From the NCBI RefSeq assembly GCF_049671045.1, contig NZ_JBATUH010000017.1:1-64000 (forward strand): 64,000 bases of DNA. Direction: 5' to 3'. The stretch comes from Parvibaculum sp049671045. GTDB lineage: Bacteria > Pseudomonadota > Alphaproteobacteria > Parvibaculales > Parvibaculaceae. The position numbers were made by a program, and so were the translations under genes. Positions 1-11,533 of this stretch are shown piece by piece. Within the stretch, counting starts at the first letter, position 1. Every line of letters begins with the position of its first letter. Under the pieces are notes generated by a model. That model made no database searches. It was not told the origin of the DNA and saw only the letters and a program-made list of their open reading frames with translations.

Positions 1-1257
1 GAGCAGCCCCGGTTCGCGCTCTGGTTCGTCATCGGCGCGGCGCTCGTCTTCGCCGCGCTCCGGCTCGCGGCGGCGGGCATCATGGCGCTGGCGGCGAGGA
101 TCGGCGGGCGCACGCCCGAAATGCGCCTCGCCCTTGCCAATCTCCATCGGCCGGGCGCGGCGACGGCGGCCGTCGTCCTCTCGCTCGGGCTCGGCCTTAC
201 GCTTCTCGTCACCGTCTCGCTCATCAACGGCAATCTTTCCGGCGAGATCGTGAAGGAGCTTCCGGGCCGCGCGCCGTCCTTCTTCTTCGTCGACATCCAG
301 CCCGATCAGAGCGCGGCATTCGAAAGCCTGGTGCGCGCGGCGCCCGGCGTCGTCAAGTTCGAGCGTGTGCCGATGCTCCGTGGGCGGATCGTTGCCGTGA
401 ACGGCGTGCCCGCCGACCGCGTCCGGGCGGCGCCCGATGCCCAATGGGCGCTCCAGGGCGACCGGGGCATCACCTATGCACGCCATCTGCCCGAGAATTC
501 GACGCTTGCGAGCGGCGCCTGGTGGCCTGCGGATTATGAGGGTCCGCTTCTCGTCTCCTTCGGCGACGATCTGGCGCGCGGGCTCGGGCTCAGGCTGGGC
601 GACAGGCTCACGGTCAATGTGCTCGGGCGCGAACTCGAGGCGCGGCTCGCCAATACGCGGTCGATCGACTGGCAGAGCCTCGGCATCAATTTCGTCATGA
701 TCTTTTCTCCCGGCACGCTCGAGGCGGCACCCCATACCGAGCTTGCGACCGTGACCATGGCGCCCGAAGGAGAGGCGGCGCTAGAACGCGAGGTCACGGC
801 CCGGTTTCCGAACGTGACCTCAGTGCGGGTCAAGGAGGCGCTCGAGGCGGTCAACGGCCTTCTCGGCCAGTTCTCGCTCGCCGTGCGGACGATCGGCATG
901 GTGACGCTCGCCGCCGGCATCCTCGTCGTCGCCGGGGCGATGGCGGCGGGTTTCCGAGCGCGGGTCCGGGACGCGGTCATCCTCAAGGTGCTGGGCGCGA
1001 CGCGGGCGCGCATTCTCGGCATCTATGTCCGGGAATATGCGGTGCTTGGTCTTTCGACGGCGCTCGTCGCCGCCATTGCGGGCAGCGCGGCGAGCTATGT
1101 GGTCGTCACGCGGATCATGGAGCTTCCCTGGCATCCGCTGCCGGGCGTTCTCGCGGGCACGGTCGCTATCGCCACGGCGGCGACCGTCGGCCTCGGCCTT
1201 TCGGGCACCTGGCGGGCGCTTTCCGCGCCCGCGGCGCCGGCCTTGCGCAGCGACTGA
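1..1257 (+). CDS. FtsX-type ABC transporter permease, C-terminal part (5' end outside window)
   Basis: The frame is open from base 1, so the gene starts upstream; 418 residues are visible. A first hydrophobic segment lies at about visible residues 7-28. A long extracytoplasmic domain follows, then three membrane segments near 300-320, 343-365 and 380-402. Just after the segment at 300 is a charged stretch ending in LKVLGATRARIL, the conserved cytoplasmic signature of FtsX/MacB-like permeases. The family (YbbP-type) works with a YbbA-type ATPase, presumably encoded upstream, and is thought to move or release lipophilic substrates at the inner membrane. Substrate cannot be told. The stop is TGA at 1255-1257. 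Confidence 0.85.
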   Translation, partial: EQPRFALWFVIGAALVFAALRLAAAGIMALAARIGGRTPEMRLALANLHRPGAATAAVVLSLGLGLTLLVTVSLINGNLSGEIVKELPGRAPSFFFVDIQPDQSAAFESLVRAAPGVVKFERVPMLRGRIVAVNGVPADRVRAAPDAQWALQGDRGITYARHLPENSTLASGAWWPADYEGPLLVSFGDDLARGLGLRLGDRLTVNVLGRELEARLANTRSIDWQSLGINFVMIFSPGTLEAAPHTELATVTMAPEGEAALEREVTARFPNVTSVRVKEALEAVNGLLGQFSLAVRTIGMVTLAAGILVVAGAMAAGFRARVRDAVILKVLGATRARILGIYVREYAVLGLSTALVAAIAGSAASYVVVTRIMELPWHPLPGVLAGTVAIATAATVGLGLSGTWRALSAPAAPALRSD

Positions 1258-1260
1258 CGG

Positions 1261-1392
1261 AGATTTGTTAACTTCCTGTCATCGTTGGAAAATCCGTCCG
1301 CCGGATCGGGCGGGACAGCGGCCCATTTCCCTTGAATTCACCGTCCAAACAACCAATATTGTCCGCAAGCACTGCCAGGAGGGTGCATCGAT
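1261..1392 (+). promoter_or_regulatory. Promoter and leader of the Bax-inhibitor-1 gene; possible ybhL-type leader
   Basis: A sigma70-like promoter is readable: TTGAAT at 1332-1337, 17-bp spacer, AATATT at 1355-1360. The Shine-Dalgarno AGGAGGG (about 1377-1383) lies in the loop and edge of a small hairpin with arms GCAC (1369-1372) and GTGC (1383-1386). A structured ybhL leader RNA is known upstream of this gene family in Rhizobiales. Identity with that family is inference and was not tested with a covariance model. Confidence 0.35.
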
Positions 1393-2148
1393 ATGGCCAA
1401 TTTCGACCAAGACAGGCTCAGCAGGACCGGCGCGGGCGTTCGCGAAGCTGCGATCGACCAGGGCCTGCGCAGCTACATGCTCAGCGTCTACAACTACATG
1501 GCGGCGGGCCTTGCCATTACCGGCGTTGTCGCGTGGTTTGCCTTCCAGGCGGCCGTGCAGCAGACGGCGGATGGCGCGCTTACGCTTTCGCCCTTCGGCG
1601 TCGCCCTCTACACGAGCGCGCTGAAGTGGGTGGTTCTCTTCGCGCCGCTGGGGCTCGTTTTCTTCCTCAGCGCGAGGATCAGCCGGATGAGCGTTTCCGC
1701 CGCCCAGATCTCGTTCTGGGTCTTTGCGGGCCTCATGGGGCTTTCGCTGTCGAGCGCGTTCCTCGTCTATACCGGCACGAGCATCACGCAGACCTTCTTC
1801 GTGACCGCGATCGCCTTCGGCTCGCTCAGCCTCTACGGCTACACGACGAAGCGTGATCTTTCCGCCTTCGGCTCGTTTTTGTTCATGGGCCTGATCGGCA
1901 TCATCGTCGCCTCGCTCGTCAATCTCTTCCTTCAGAGCTCGGCTCTCCAGTTCGCCGTCTCGGTGATCGGCGTGCTGCTCTTCGCGGGCCTCACCGCCTA
2001 CGACACGCAGCGGATCAAGGAGATGTACTGGGAAGGCGACGGCACGGCCGTCATGGGCAAGAAGGCGATCATGGGCGCGCTCGCGCTCTATCTCGACTTC
2101 ATCAACATGTTCATGTTCCTGCTGCAGTTCATGGGCGATCGCCGCTGA
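1393..2148 (+). CDS. Bax inhibitor-1 / YccA-YbhL family membrane protein
   Basis: 251 residues, the usual size for the bacterial BI-1 (TMBIM/YbhL) family. There are seven predicted membrane segments, with a soluble N-terminus of about 35 residues. The C-terminal segments carry the family pattern GLTAYDTQRIKEMY followed by ALALYLDFINMFMFLLQF; the conserved acidic residues in this part form the pH/calcium sensor in characterised homologues. Members are inner-membrane proteins proposed to be calcium leak channels; the bacterial role is not settled. The ATG start is supported by AGGAGGG 9 bases upstream. The gene is monocistronic, with its own promoter and a strong terminator. Confidence 0.92.
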   Translation: MANFDQDRLSRTGAGVREAAIDQGLRSYMLSVYNYMAAGLAITGVVAWFAFQAAVQQTADGALTLSPFGVALYTSALKWVVLFAPLGLVFFLSARISRMSVSAAQISFWVFAGLMGLSLSSAFLVYTGTSITQTFFVTAIAFGSLSLYGYTTKRDLSAFGSFLFMGLIGIIVASLVNLFLQSSALQFAVSVIGVLLFAGLTAYDTQRIKEMYWEGDGTAVMGKKAIMGALALYLDFINMFMFLLQFMGDRR

Positions 2149-2172
2149 ACCCGCGACACGGACGGAATAGGG

Positions 2173-2203
2173 AAAGCCCCGGAGGAAACTCCGGGGCTTT
2201 TCG
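2173..2203 (+). terminator. Rho-independent terminator after the BI-1 gene
   Basis: Perfect 12-bp stem AAAGCCCCGGAG / CTCCGGGGCTTT (2173-2184 and 2189-2200) with a GAAA tetraloop, followed by TTTTCGTTTG. It lies 25 bases after the BI-1 stop codon. Confidence 0.9.
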
Positions 2204-2268
2204 TTTGGGGGCGCGGGTCGTTTGGGGGTGCGGGTCGTTTGGGGATGCGCGACGTTTATGGATGCGGG
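2201..2268. repeat. Four 17-bp tandem repeats with G-runs
   Basis: Four units of 17 bp follow one another: 2201-2217, 2218-2234, 2235-2251 and a diverged one at 2252-2268. Units 1 and 2 differ at one base; the core is TCGTTTGGGGGTGCGGG. The first unit overlaps the tail of the preceding terminator. The array gives at least five closely spaced runs of three or more G on the plus strand, enough for a G-quadruplex on paper. Confidence 0.8.
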
Positions 2269-2279
2269 GTGCCGCCTTC

Positions 2280-2678
2280 CTAGCCGGTGACGAGGCGGAG
2301 CACGCGTTTCTCGAAGACCTTGAGCACCTGCTTCAGATCATGGCCGCGCTTCAGCACGAGGCCCGTCGCGGCGACGACGCTGTATGCGCCCTGGCGTCGC
2401 GCGAGCTTCGGGCGCTTCTCGATGCGGAACAGCGGCTGCTCGCTGGTGCGTCTGTGGACGGCGAAGACGGCGACATCGCGCGTCGAGCCGATCGCATAGT
2501 CACGCCATTCGCCCTCGACTACCTTGCGGCCATAAACGGTGAGGATCGCGTCGAGCTCGGCCCGGTTGAAGAATATGTCGGGCTCGCGGAGCTGTTTCGG
2601 CGGCGCCTGCGTCGACGAAATGACGAGGCTCAGCGAGCCGCGCTCGCTATCGGGCCCTCCCTCGGCGCTGTCGGTCAT
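2280..2678 (-). CDS. DUF2794 domain-containing protein
   Basis: 132 residues from the chosen ATG at 2678, which has GGGAGG 9-10 bases upstream; a longer open frame exists to 2831 but its extra N-terminus is Arg-rich and unlike the family. The DUF2794 core is clear: IFFNRAELDAILTVYG, then GEWRDYAI, then RIEKRPKLARRQGAYSV. This family is nearly confined to Alphaproteobacteria and has no known function. The convergent BI-1 gene and its terminator lie downstream. Confidence 0.85.
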   Translation of the reverse strand: MTDSAEGGPDSERGSLSLVISSTQAPPKQLREPDIFFNRAELDAILTVYGRKVVEGEWRDYAIGSTRDVAVFAVHRRTSEQPLFRIEKRPKLARRQGAYSVVAATGLVLKRGHDLKQVLKVFEKRVLRLVTG

Positions 2679-3191
2679 GCGCGGCCGTCCTCCCTTATTG
2701 CGGGCTCGCCGTCGAGGCCGGAGCCGCTCTCCGCGGGAGCGGATTTCCGCCTTTCGAGGCTTTTCCCGATCGGGCCCATAATCACAATATTGCCTTTTTT
2801 CAGCCCTTGCGAGGCCACACTGGACCGACATTCTAGCACCGTTGCCTCACTGGCCCGGTCCTCATGGAAGTTCCGGTATCATCAGCCCCCCCAGCCCCAC
2901 CGGGATGGATTTAGGGGACCGGGCCACCCCTTCAAGGCAATGTTCCCCGCTTTGAATGCTTGCGCTGCCCGGTCCTCCACCCGGGCGGCGTTCGCATGCG
3001 CGCATGGCGCACGATGAAACATCTTTCACTTGAGGGGTTCATTGCCTTGGCCTACACATCTCGGAGCCCATTTCGAGATCCTTGGCAGGGGGAGGCGAGG
3101 CTCGAGGCATGTGCCCGATCCTCCAGGAGCAGGCGTCATCATTCAGTCCAGCATGCAGACGGCGAATAGCAAGGTGGCCGAAGGCGAGGAA
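2679..3191. other. 513-bp intergenic region with a potential structured RNA
   Basis: No convincing gene is seen; short frames here have no ribosome binding site or family resemblance. It separates the divergent DUF2794 and ABC-transporter genes and must hold both promoters. An 11-bp perfect inverted repeat, TGGCCCGGTCC (2851-2861) and GGACCGGGCCA (2916-2926), encloses an inner CCGGT/ACCGG pair. A second GCCCGGTCC at 2967-2975 could pair with the same 2916-2924 arm, or instead form its own hairpin with CCGGGC at 2981-2986. Confidence 0.5.
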
Positions 3192-4169
3192 ATGATCTTC
3201 ATCGATGGGTTGGTGAAGCGTTTCGGGCCTTTCACGGCGGTCGACGGCATCAGTTTCAGCGTCTCGCGCGGCGAGGTTCTCGGCTTTCTCGGGCCGAACG
3301 GCGCGGGCAAATCCACGACGATGAAGATGATCACCGGCTTCCTCGCGCCGAGCGAGGGAACGGCCTCGATCCGCGGGCACGACATCGTCACCGAACGGCT
3401 CGCCGCCCAGCGCATGATCGGCTATCTGCCCGAAGGCGCGCCCGCCTATGGCGACATGACGCCGCGCGGCTTCCTCAAATTCATCGCCCGCATCCGCGCG
3501 CTTTCGGGCGCCGCCGCCGAGCGCGCCATCGCCGAGGCAGTCGAGGCGACGGAGCTTCAGGGCGTGCTCGACCAGCCGATCGACACGCTCTCCAAGGGGT
3601 TCCGCAGGCGCGTCGGTCTTGCCCAGGCGATCCTGCACAATCCGCCCGTCCTCATCATGGACGAGCCGACCGACGGCCTCGATCCCAACCAGAAGCACGA
3701 GGTCCGCAAGCTCATCGCCCGCATGGCGGCGGAGAAGGCGATCATCATCTCGACCCATATTCTGGAAGAGGTCGACGCCATCTGCACGCGCGCGCTCATC
3801 ATTGACCGCGGCCGCATCGTCGCCGACGGGACGCCCGCCGAACTCATTTCGCGCTCGCGCTATCACAATGCCGTGTCGCTGACCGTTGGCGGCCAGATGA
3901 CGGCGGCGGCGGCCGAGGCGCTGAAGGCGCTGCCCGGCATCGAGAGCATCGAAATCCATCCGCGCGGCAGCGAGACGACCTTCACCCTCTTCCCGCTGCG
4001 CGAGGCGAGCGCCGCGGGCGCCAAGCTCATCGACGCGGTCGCCGCGCTCGCGCATGAGATGAACTGGCCGGTGCGCACGCTTTACGGCGAACCCGGCCGC
4101 CTCGACGAGGTCTTCCGCAAGCTCACGCGCTCCGATACGGCCGACAATCAGGAAAAGAACGCCGCATGA
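3192..4169 (+). CDS. ABC-2 type transporter ATP-binding protein, GldA-like
   Basis: 325 residues from ATG 3192, which has GAAGGCGAGG just upstream and gives the usual N-terminus of the family; an ATG at 3153 is the alternative. Walker A is GPNGAGKST, the signature is LSKGFRRRVGLAQAIL, Walker B is VLIMDEPTDGLDPNQ, and the switch His is in ISTHIL. The C-terminal 90 residues form the extra domain seen in GldA/NatA-type ATPases. It should energise the permease encoded next, with which it overlaps by ATGA. Substrate is unknown. Confidence 0.9.
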   Translation: MIFIDGLVKRFGPFTAVDGISFSVSRGEVLGFLGPNGAGKSTTMKMITGFLAPSEGTASIRGHDIVTERLAAQRMIGYLPEGAPAYGDMTPRGFLKFIARIRALSGAAAERAIAEAVEATELQGVLDQPIDTLSKGFRRRVGLAQAILHNPPVLIMDEPTDGLDPNQKHEVRKLIARMAAEKAIIISTHILEEVDAICTRALIIDRGRIVADGTPAELISRSRYHNAVSLTVGGQMTAAAAEALKALPGIESIEIHPRGSETTFTLFPLREASAAGAKLIDAVAALAHEMNWPVRTLYGEPGRLDEVFRKLTRSDTADNQEKNAA

Positions 4170-4900
4170 GAGAGCTTGCAGCCATTTTCCGCCGCGAGCT
4201 TGGCGGCTATTTCGCGACGCCGCTCGCCTTCGTCTTCATCGTGATCTTTCTCTTCACGATGGGCGCCTTCACCTTCTACATGGGCGGCTATTTCGAGTCC
4301 GGCCAGGCCGATCTCCAGATCTTCTTCAACTTCCACCCCTGGCTCTATCTCTTCCTCATTCCCGCGATCTCGATGCGCCTATGGGCGGAGGAGCGCCGCA
4401 CGGGCTCGATCGAGCTTCTGCTGTCGCTGCCCATTCCGCTCTGGGCGGCCGTGCTCGGCAAGTTTCTCGCCGCATGGGCCTTTTCCGGCATCGCGCTCGC
4501 GCTCACCTTTCCGATGTGGCTCACGGTCAACTATCTCGGCGACCCGGACAATGGCGTGATCGTCGCCGGCTATATCGGCAGCTTCTTCATGGCGGGCGGC
4601 TATCTCGCCATCGGCTCCTGCCTGTCGGCGACGACGAGGAACCAGGTCATCGCCTTCGTCATTAGCGTCGTCGTCTGCTTCCTCTTCACGGTCGCGGGCC
4701 TTCCGCTCGTCACCGATTTCTTCGCCAGCTGGGTGCCGCAGGAGGTGCTCAACACCATCGCCTCCTTCTCCTTCCTCACCCATTTCAACGCCATCACGCA
4801 GGGCGTCATCGATCTGCGCGATGTCATCTACTTCTTCACGCTGATCGCCACATGGCTCATCGCCTGCGGCATCGTCGTCGACATGAAGAAGGCGGGGTAG
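4166..4900 (+). CDS. ABC-2 type permease, GldF-like
   Basis: 244 residues with six predicted membrane segments. The order is a first segment at about residues 18-40, a soluble loop, then hydrophobic blocks around 55-70, 95-120, 135-155, 165-190 and 220-240. The motif RLWAEERRTGSIELLLSLP after the second segment is typical of ABC-2 permeases of the GldF/NosY type. The start codon overlaps the stop of the ATPase gene (ATGA at 4166-4169), so the two are translationally coupled. Confidence 0.9.
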   Translation: MRELAAIFRRELGGYFATPLAFVFIVIFLFTMGAFTFYMGGYFESGQADLQIFFNFHPWLYLFLIPAISMRLWAEERRTGSIELLLSLPIPLWAAVLGKFLAAWAFSGIALALTFPMWLTVNYLGDPDNGVIVAGYIGSFFMAGGYLAIGSCLSATTRNQVIAFVISVVVCFLFTVAGLPLVTDFFASWVPQEVLNTIASFSFLTHFNAITQGVIDLRDVIYFFTLIATWLIACGIVVDMKKAG

Positions 4901-4904
4901 GGCC

Positions 4905-6857
4905 ATGCTGAAGTCGCTGAACCGCACACATCTGCGTTCGAGCTACGGCCTGGCGACGCTGGTGCTCCTTGCCGTGTTCTTCATCGCGGTCAATCTCTTC
5001 TCGAACATCGTCTTCCGCTCGGCGCAGGCCGATCTCACTCAGAACCGCCTCTTCACGCTTTCGCAGGGCACCGAAAACGTGCTGGCGAAGATCGACGAGC
5101 CGATCACGCTCAAATTCTTCTATTCGGAATCGCTCGCGACCGATTTTCCGCAGATCAGGACCTATGCGAACCGCGTCCGCGACCTGCTGCAGGAAATCCG
5201 CGCCCGCTCGCATGGCAAGGTGATCCTGCAGGTCATCGACCCCGAGCCCTTCTCCGAGCAGGAAGATCTCGCCATGTCGCTCGGCCTCAAGGGCGCGCGG
5301 ACGACCGAGGGCGAGGTCATCTATTTCGGTCTGGTCGGCACCAATCTCGTCGATGGCATCGAGGCGGTTCCCTTTTTCTCTTCCGCCCGCCAGCAATATC
5401 TCGAATATGACGTGACGCGGCTCATCCAGAATCTGAGCCGCCCGAAGAAGCCCGTGCTCGGCATCGTCACGAACCTGCCGATGGATACGGGCGCGGGCGG
5501 GCTCATGGAGGCGATGCGCGGCAACTCGCAGCCCTTCATGATCTATCAGGAGCTTCAGAACCGCTTCGAGATCAATTTCCTCGAGCAGAAATTCGTCAAG
5601 GTGCCGAGCAAGGTCGATGTGCTGCTGATCGCCCATCCGCGCCAGCTCGATGAAAGCACGCTCTACGCCATCGACCAGTTCGTGATGCGCGGCGGCCGCG
5701 TCATGGCCTTCGTCGACCCTCATTCGGAAGTGAGTCTCACGGCGGGGCCCGGCGGCCAGCCCGTGCAAGGCTATACGGAAGCGTCGAACCTCGAGCCGCT
5801 TCTGACCACATGGGGCGTCGAGTTCGATCCGAAGCATGTCGTCGGCGACCGGGACCTCGCCATGCGCGTGCAGACGGGGCTCGATGCGCGGCGGCAGACG
5901 AGCGACTATGTGCTCTGGATGACCGTGCCGAAGTCCAATCTCGATCAGGACGACATCGTGACGGCGAATGTCGATCATCTGAACTTCGCCACGGCGGGCG
6001 CTCTCTTGCCGGCGAAGGGCGCGAGCACGAAGTTCACGCCGCTCATCTGGTCGACGGAGGATTCCGAACTTTACGATCTCGACTATGTGAAGTCGGGCCC
6101 GACGCCGGACGATCTCCTCAGCCGCTTCAAGGCCGACAATCAGCGCCACGTCATCGCGGCGCGCATTTCGGGTCCGCTGAAGAGCGCCTTCACGACAACG
6201 CCGCCGCCGCCGACCGGCGTTTCGGAGAAGAGCCAGACTTCGGACGCGGCCGACAAGCCGGACGAATATGTCGGCGCGACGAAGAGCGACGCCAATATCA
6301 TCGTCGTTGCCGATTCCGACATTTTCGATGACCGCTTCTGGGTCCAGATCCAGTCAGACGGCGCCGACCGCGTGGCGCAGCCCTTCGCCGACAATGCGAA
6401 GTTCGTGCTCTCGGCCATCGACAATCTCATGGGGTCGGACGATCTCATCTCGCTCAGGGCGCGCGAGCGCGCCGACCGGCCGTTCGTCGTCGTCGACAAT
6501 CTGCGGCGCGAGGCCGACCGGCAGTTCCTCGCCGAGCAGGAAAGGCTCAAGGCGAAGATTTCCGAAACCGAGCGGCGGCTCGCCGCGCTTCAGACCGAGG
6601 GCCCGAACGGCGCGGTGGAGCAGTCTTCCGATCCGCATGCGCAAGAGGAGATCGCGCAGTTCCGGGCCGAGCTTCTCCAGAGCCGCAAGGCGCTGCGCGA
6701 TGTCGAGCGCAACCTCCGCCGCAATATCGACCGGCTCGCGACCGAAGTGCGCTTCGTCAATGTGGCGCTGATGCCCGTTCTCGTCGCGGCGCTCGCTCTC
6801 GTGCTGGCCGTCATTCGCCATCGCCGCCGCAAGGCGCGCGCGGCCAAGGGGGTGTGA
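4905..6857 (+). CDS. GldG-like ABC transporter auxiliary protein
   Basis: 650 residues. A membrane anchor lies near residues 15-38, followed by a large extracytoplasmic part with the GldG/ABC_transp_aux fold: NRLFTLSQGTENVLAKIDEP is the conserved entry, and LLIAHPRQLDESTLYAIDQF plus RVMAFVDPHSE belong to its core. Residues about 535-610 are rich in E, R, Q and L with heptad spacing, a likely coiled coil, and a second membrane anchor is at about 625-645 with a basic tail. In Bacteroidetes GldAFG supports gliding; in non-gliding proteobacteria the same cassette is of unknown function. GGGGTAGGG precedes the ATG. Confidence 0.88.
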   Translation: MLKSLNRTHLRSSYGLATLVLLAVFFIAVNLFSNIVFRSAQADLTQNRLFTLSQGTENVLAKIDEPITLKFFYSESLATDFPQIRTYANRVRDLLQEIRARSHGKVILQVIDPEPFSEQEDLAMSLGLKGARTTEGEVIYFGLVGTNLVDGIEAVPFFSSARQQYLEYDVTRLIQNLSRPKKPVLGIVTNLPMDTGAGGLMEAMRGNSQPFMIYQELQNRFEINFLEQKFVKVPSKVDVLLIAHPRQLDESTLYAIDQFVMRGGRVMAFVDPHSEVSLTAGPGGQPVQGYTEASNLEPLLTTWGVEFDPKHVVGDRDLAMRVQTGLDARRQTSDYVLWMTVPKSNLDQDDIVTANVDHLNFATAGALLPAKGASTKFTPLIWSTEDSELYDLDYVKSGPTPDDLLSRFKADNQRHVIAARISGPLKSAFTTTPPPPTGVSEKSQTSDAADKPDEYVGATKSDANIIVVADSDIFDDRFWVQIQSDGADRVAQPFADNAKFVLSAIDNLMGSDDLISLRARERADRPFVVVDNLRREADRQFLAEQERLKAKISETERRLAALQTEGPNGAVEQSSDPHAQEEIAQFRAELLQSRKALRDVERNLRRNIDRLATEVRFVNVALMPVLVAALALVLAVIRHRRRKARAAKGV

Positions 6858-6859
6858 GC

Positions 6860-7972
6860 GTGGCGACAGATTTCCGGACCGTCTGGACCAACCGTCCGCT
6901 TCGCAATCTTCTGCTGCTTGCGCTCGCAACGCTCGTCGCCGTGGTCGCGGCGAGCGTCGCCGTCGTCACGCAGGAGCGCGGCGTGCGCGTGCGGTTCGAG
7001 CCGCGCGCGATGTTTCCCGGGCTCGAGACCCAGCTCGACCGCGTGTCGAAGGTCACCTACACGCTCGGCCGCGGCATCAGGGGCGTCGACAAGATCACGC
7101 TCGAGCGCGCGCCCGGCGGCAAGTGGACGGTCGCCAACCGCAAGAACTATCCCGCCCAGCAGGATCTCGTGCAGAAGCTCCTCATCGGCGTCTCCGAGAT
7201 CAATCTCTATGAGCCGCGCACGGCGCGGGCCGAATGGCACCGCAATCTCGGCCTGCTCGCGCCCGAGGATCTCGGCACGGCGACGCGGGTCGAATTCTTC
7301 GATGCCAAGGGCGAGCGCATGGCCGCATTGCTCGCCGGCAAGGTGCCCGACCAGACCGGCGATGCGCGCGGGCAGGGCATGATCTATGTGCGCCGCGACG
7401 GCGAGGACCAGACCTATCTCGCGCGGGGGCGTCTGCCGCTCTTCCAGTCCGCGCAGGAATGGCTCGATACGAAGTTCCTCGACATAGCGCGCAGCGAGAT
7501 CGCGCGCGTCACGCTCTGGGCGGGCACGGACAATCCGATCATCATCGGCAGGGCCTCCGCCGACGACAACGACTTCGTGCTGGAGAACATTCCGAAGGGC
7601 CGCGTCACGCGCGGCGCGCCGATCGTCAATGGCGCGGCGACCACCATCGTCGATCTCACATTCGACGATGCGGTGCCCGCGGGCTCGCTCGACTTCACGG
7701 CGATCTCGCCCAAGGCTGTCTTCGAAACTTTCGACGGGCTGCGTCTCACGATGGAGCTTACGGGCGGCGGCGGCGCGCTCTGGGCGAAGGTCACAGCCGA
7801 GGCCGATCCGGCGATCGCCCGGCCGGGCGCGGACGCGAAGGCCGCCGAAACCAAGGCCGCGGAGATCAATGCGCGGGTCAAGGACTGGCTCTACAAGCTG
7901 CCGCAGCAGGCGGGCAACCAGCTCACGCAGTCCATGGATCAGCTCACGCATGAGGCGGGGCTCGAAAACTGA
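6860..7972 (+). CDS. DUF4340 domain-containing membrane-anchored protein
   Basis: About 370 residues. The GTG at 6860 is preferred because AAGGGGG (6846-6852) lies 7 bases upstream; a GTG at 6854 overlapping the previous stop is possible but too close to that site. One N-terminal membrane segment is at about residues 15-36, the rest is extracytoplasmic. DUF4340 proteins regularly follow gldG-like genes and are thought to be a further part of the same ABC complex. The C-terminus ends in a helical Gln/Thr/Leu-rich stretch. Last gene of the four-gene cassette; a terminator follows. Confidence 0.85.
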   Translation: MATDFRTVWTNRPLRNLLLLALATLVAVVAASVAVVTQERGVRVRFEPRAMFPGLETQLDRVSKVTYTLGRGIRGVDKITLERAPGGKWTVANRKNYPAQQDLVQKLLIGVSEINLYEPRTARAEWHRNLGLLAPEDLGTATRVEFFDAKGERMAALLAGKVPDQTGDARGQGMIYVRRDGEDQTYLARGRLPLFQSAQEWLDTKFLDIARSEIARVTLWAGTDNPIIIGRASADDNDFVLENIPKGRVTRGAPIVNGAATTIVDLTFDDAVPAGSLDFTAISPKAVFETFDGLRLTMELTGGGGALWAKVTAEADPAIARPGADAKAAETKAAEINARVKDWLYKLPQQAGNQLTQSMDQLTHEAGLEN

Positions 7973-8037
7973 CATCGGCCGGCGCCAGGCTGCGCGGGCC
8001 TTTCTTCCGGCTGCCGGCATCAGGCACAGCGGCAAAC

Positions 8038-8069
8038 AAAAAGGGCGCTCCCGAGGGAGCGCCCTTTTC
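8038..8069. terminator. Bidirectional terminator between the DUF4340 gene and acnA
   Basis: AAAAGGGCGCTCCC (8039-8052) pairs with GGGAGCGCCCTTTT (8055-8068), giving a 12-14 bp stem with a tiny loop. A-run and T-run flank both sides, so it can stop transcription from either of the two convergent genes. Confidence 0.88.
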
Positions 8070-8089
8070 ACGTTCTGGCGATATGCGCG

Positions 8090-11311
<3,222 letters not shown>

Positions 11312-11533
11312 TCCAAAGTTCCTTGATGCTGCCGGCCCGGGCTGGCGGGAGAGGGGCCTCGAGGGGTGCCCGCGCGGAGAATGCGCCGGGGCCCCGGATC
11401 GCCGCCGCTTTACGCCGATGGGCCTATATGCTTAACGCGCGAGACTATAATGTCTTTCGAGTGTGAACGCTATGCTTCGCCCGCCGGATGACGGGTGATA
11501 ATGAATGTGCAGTGAAGACGCAGGGAGAGCGGC

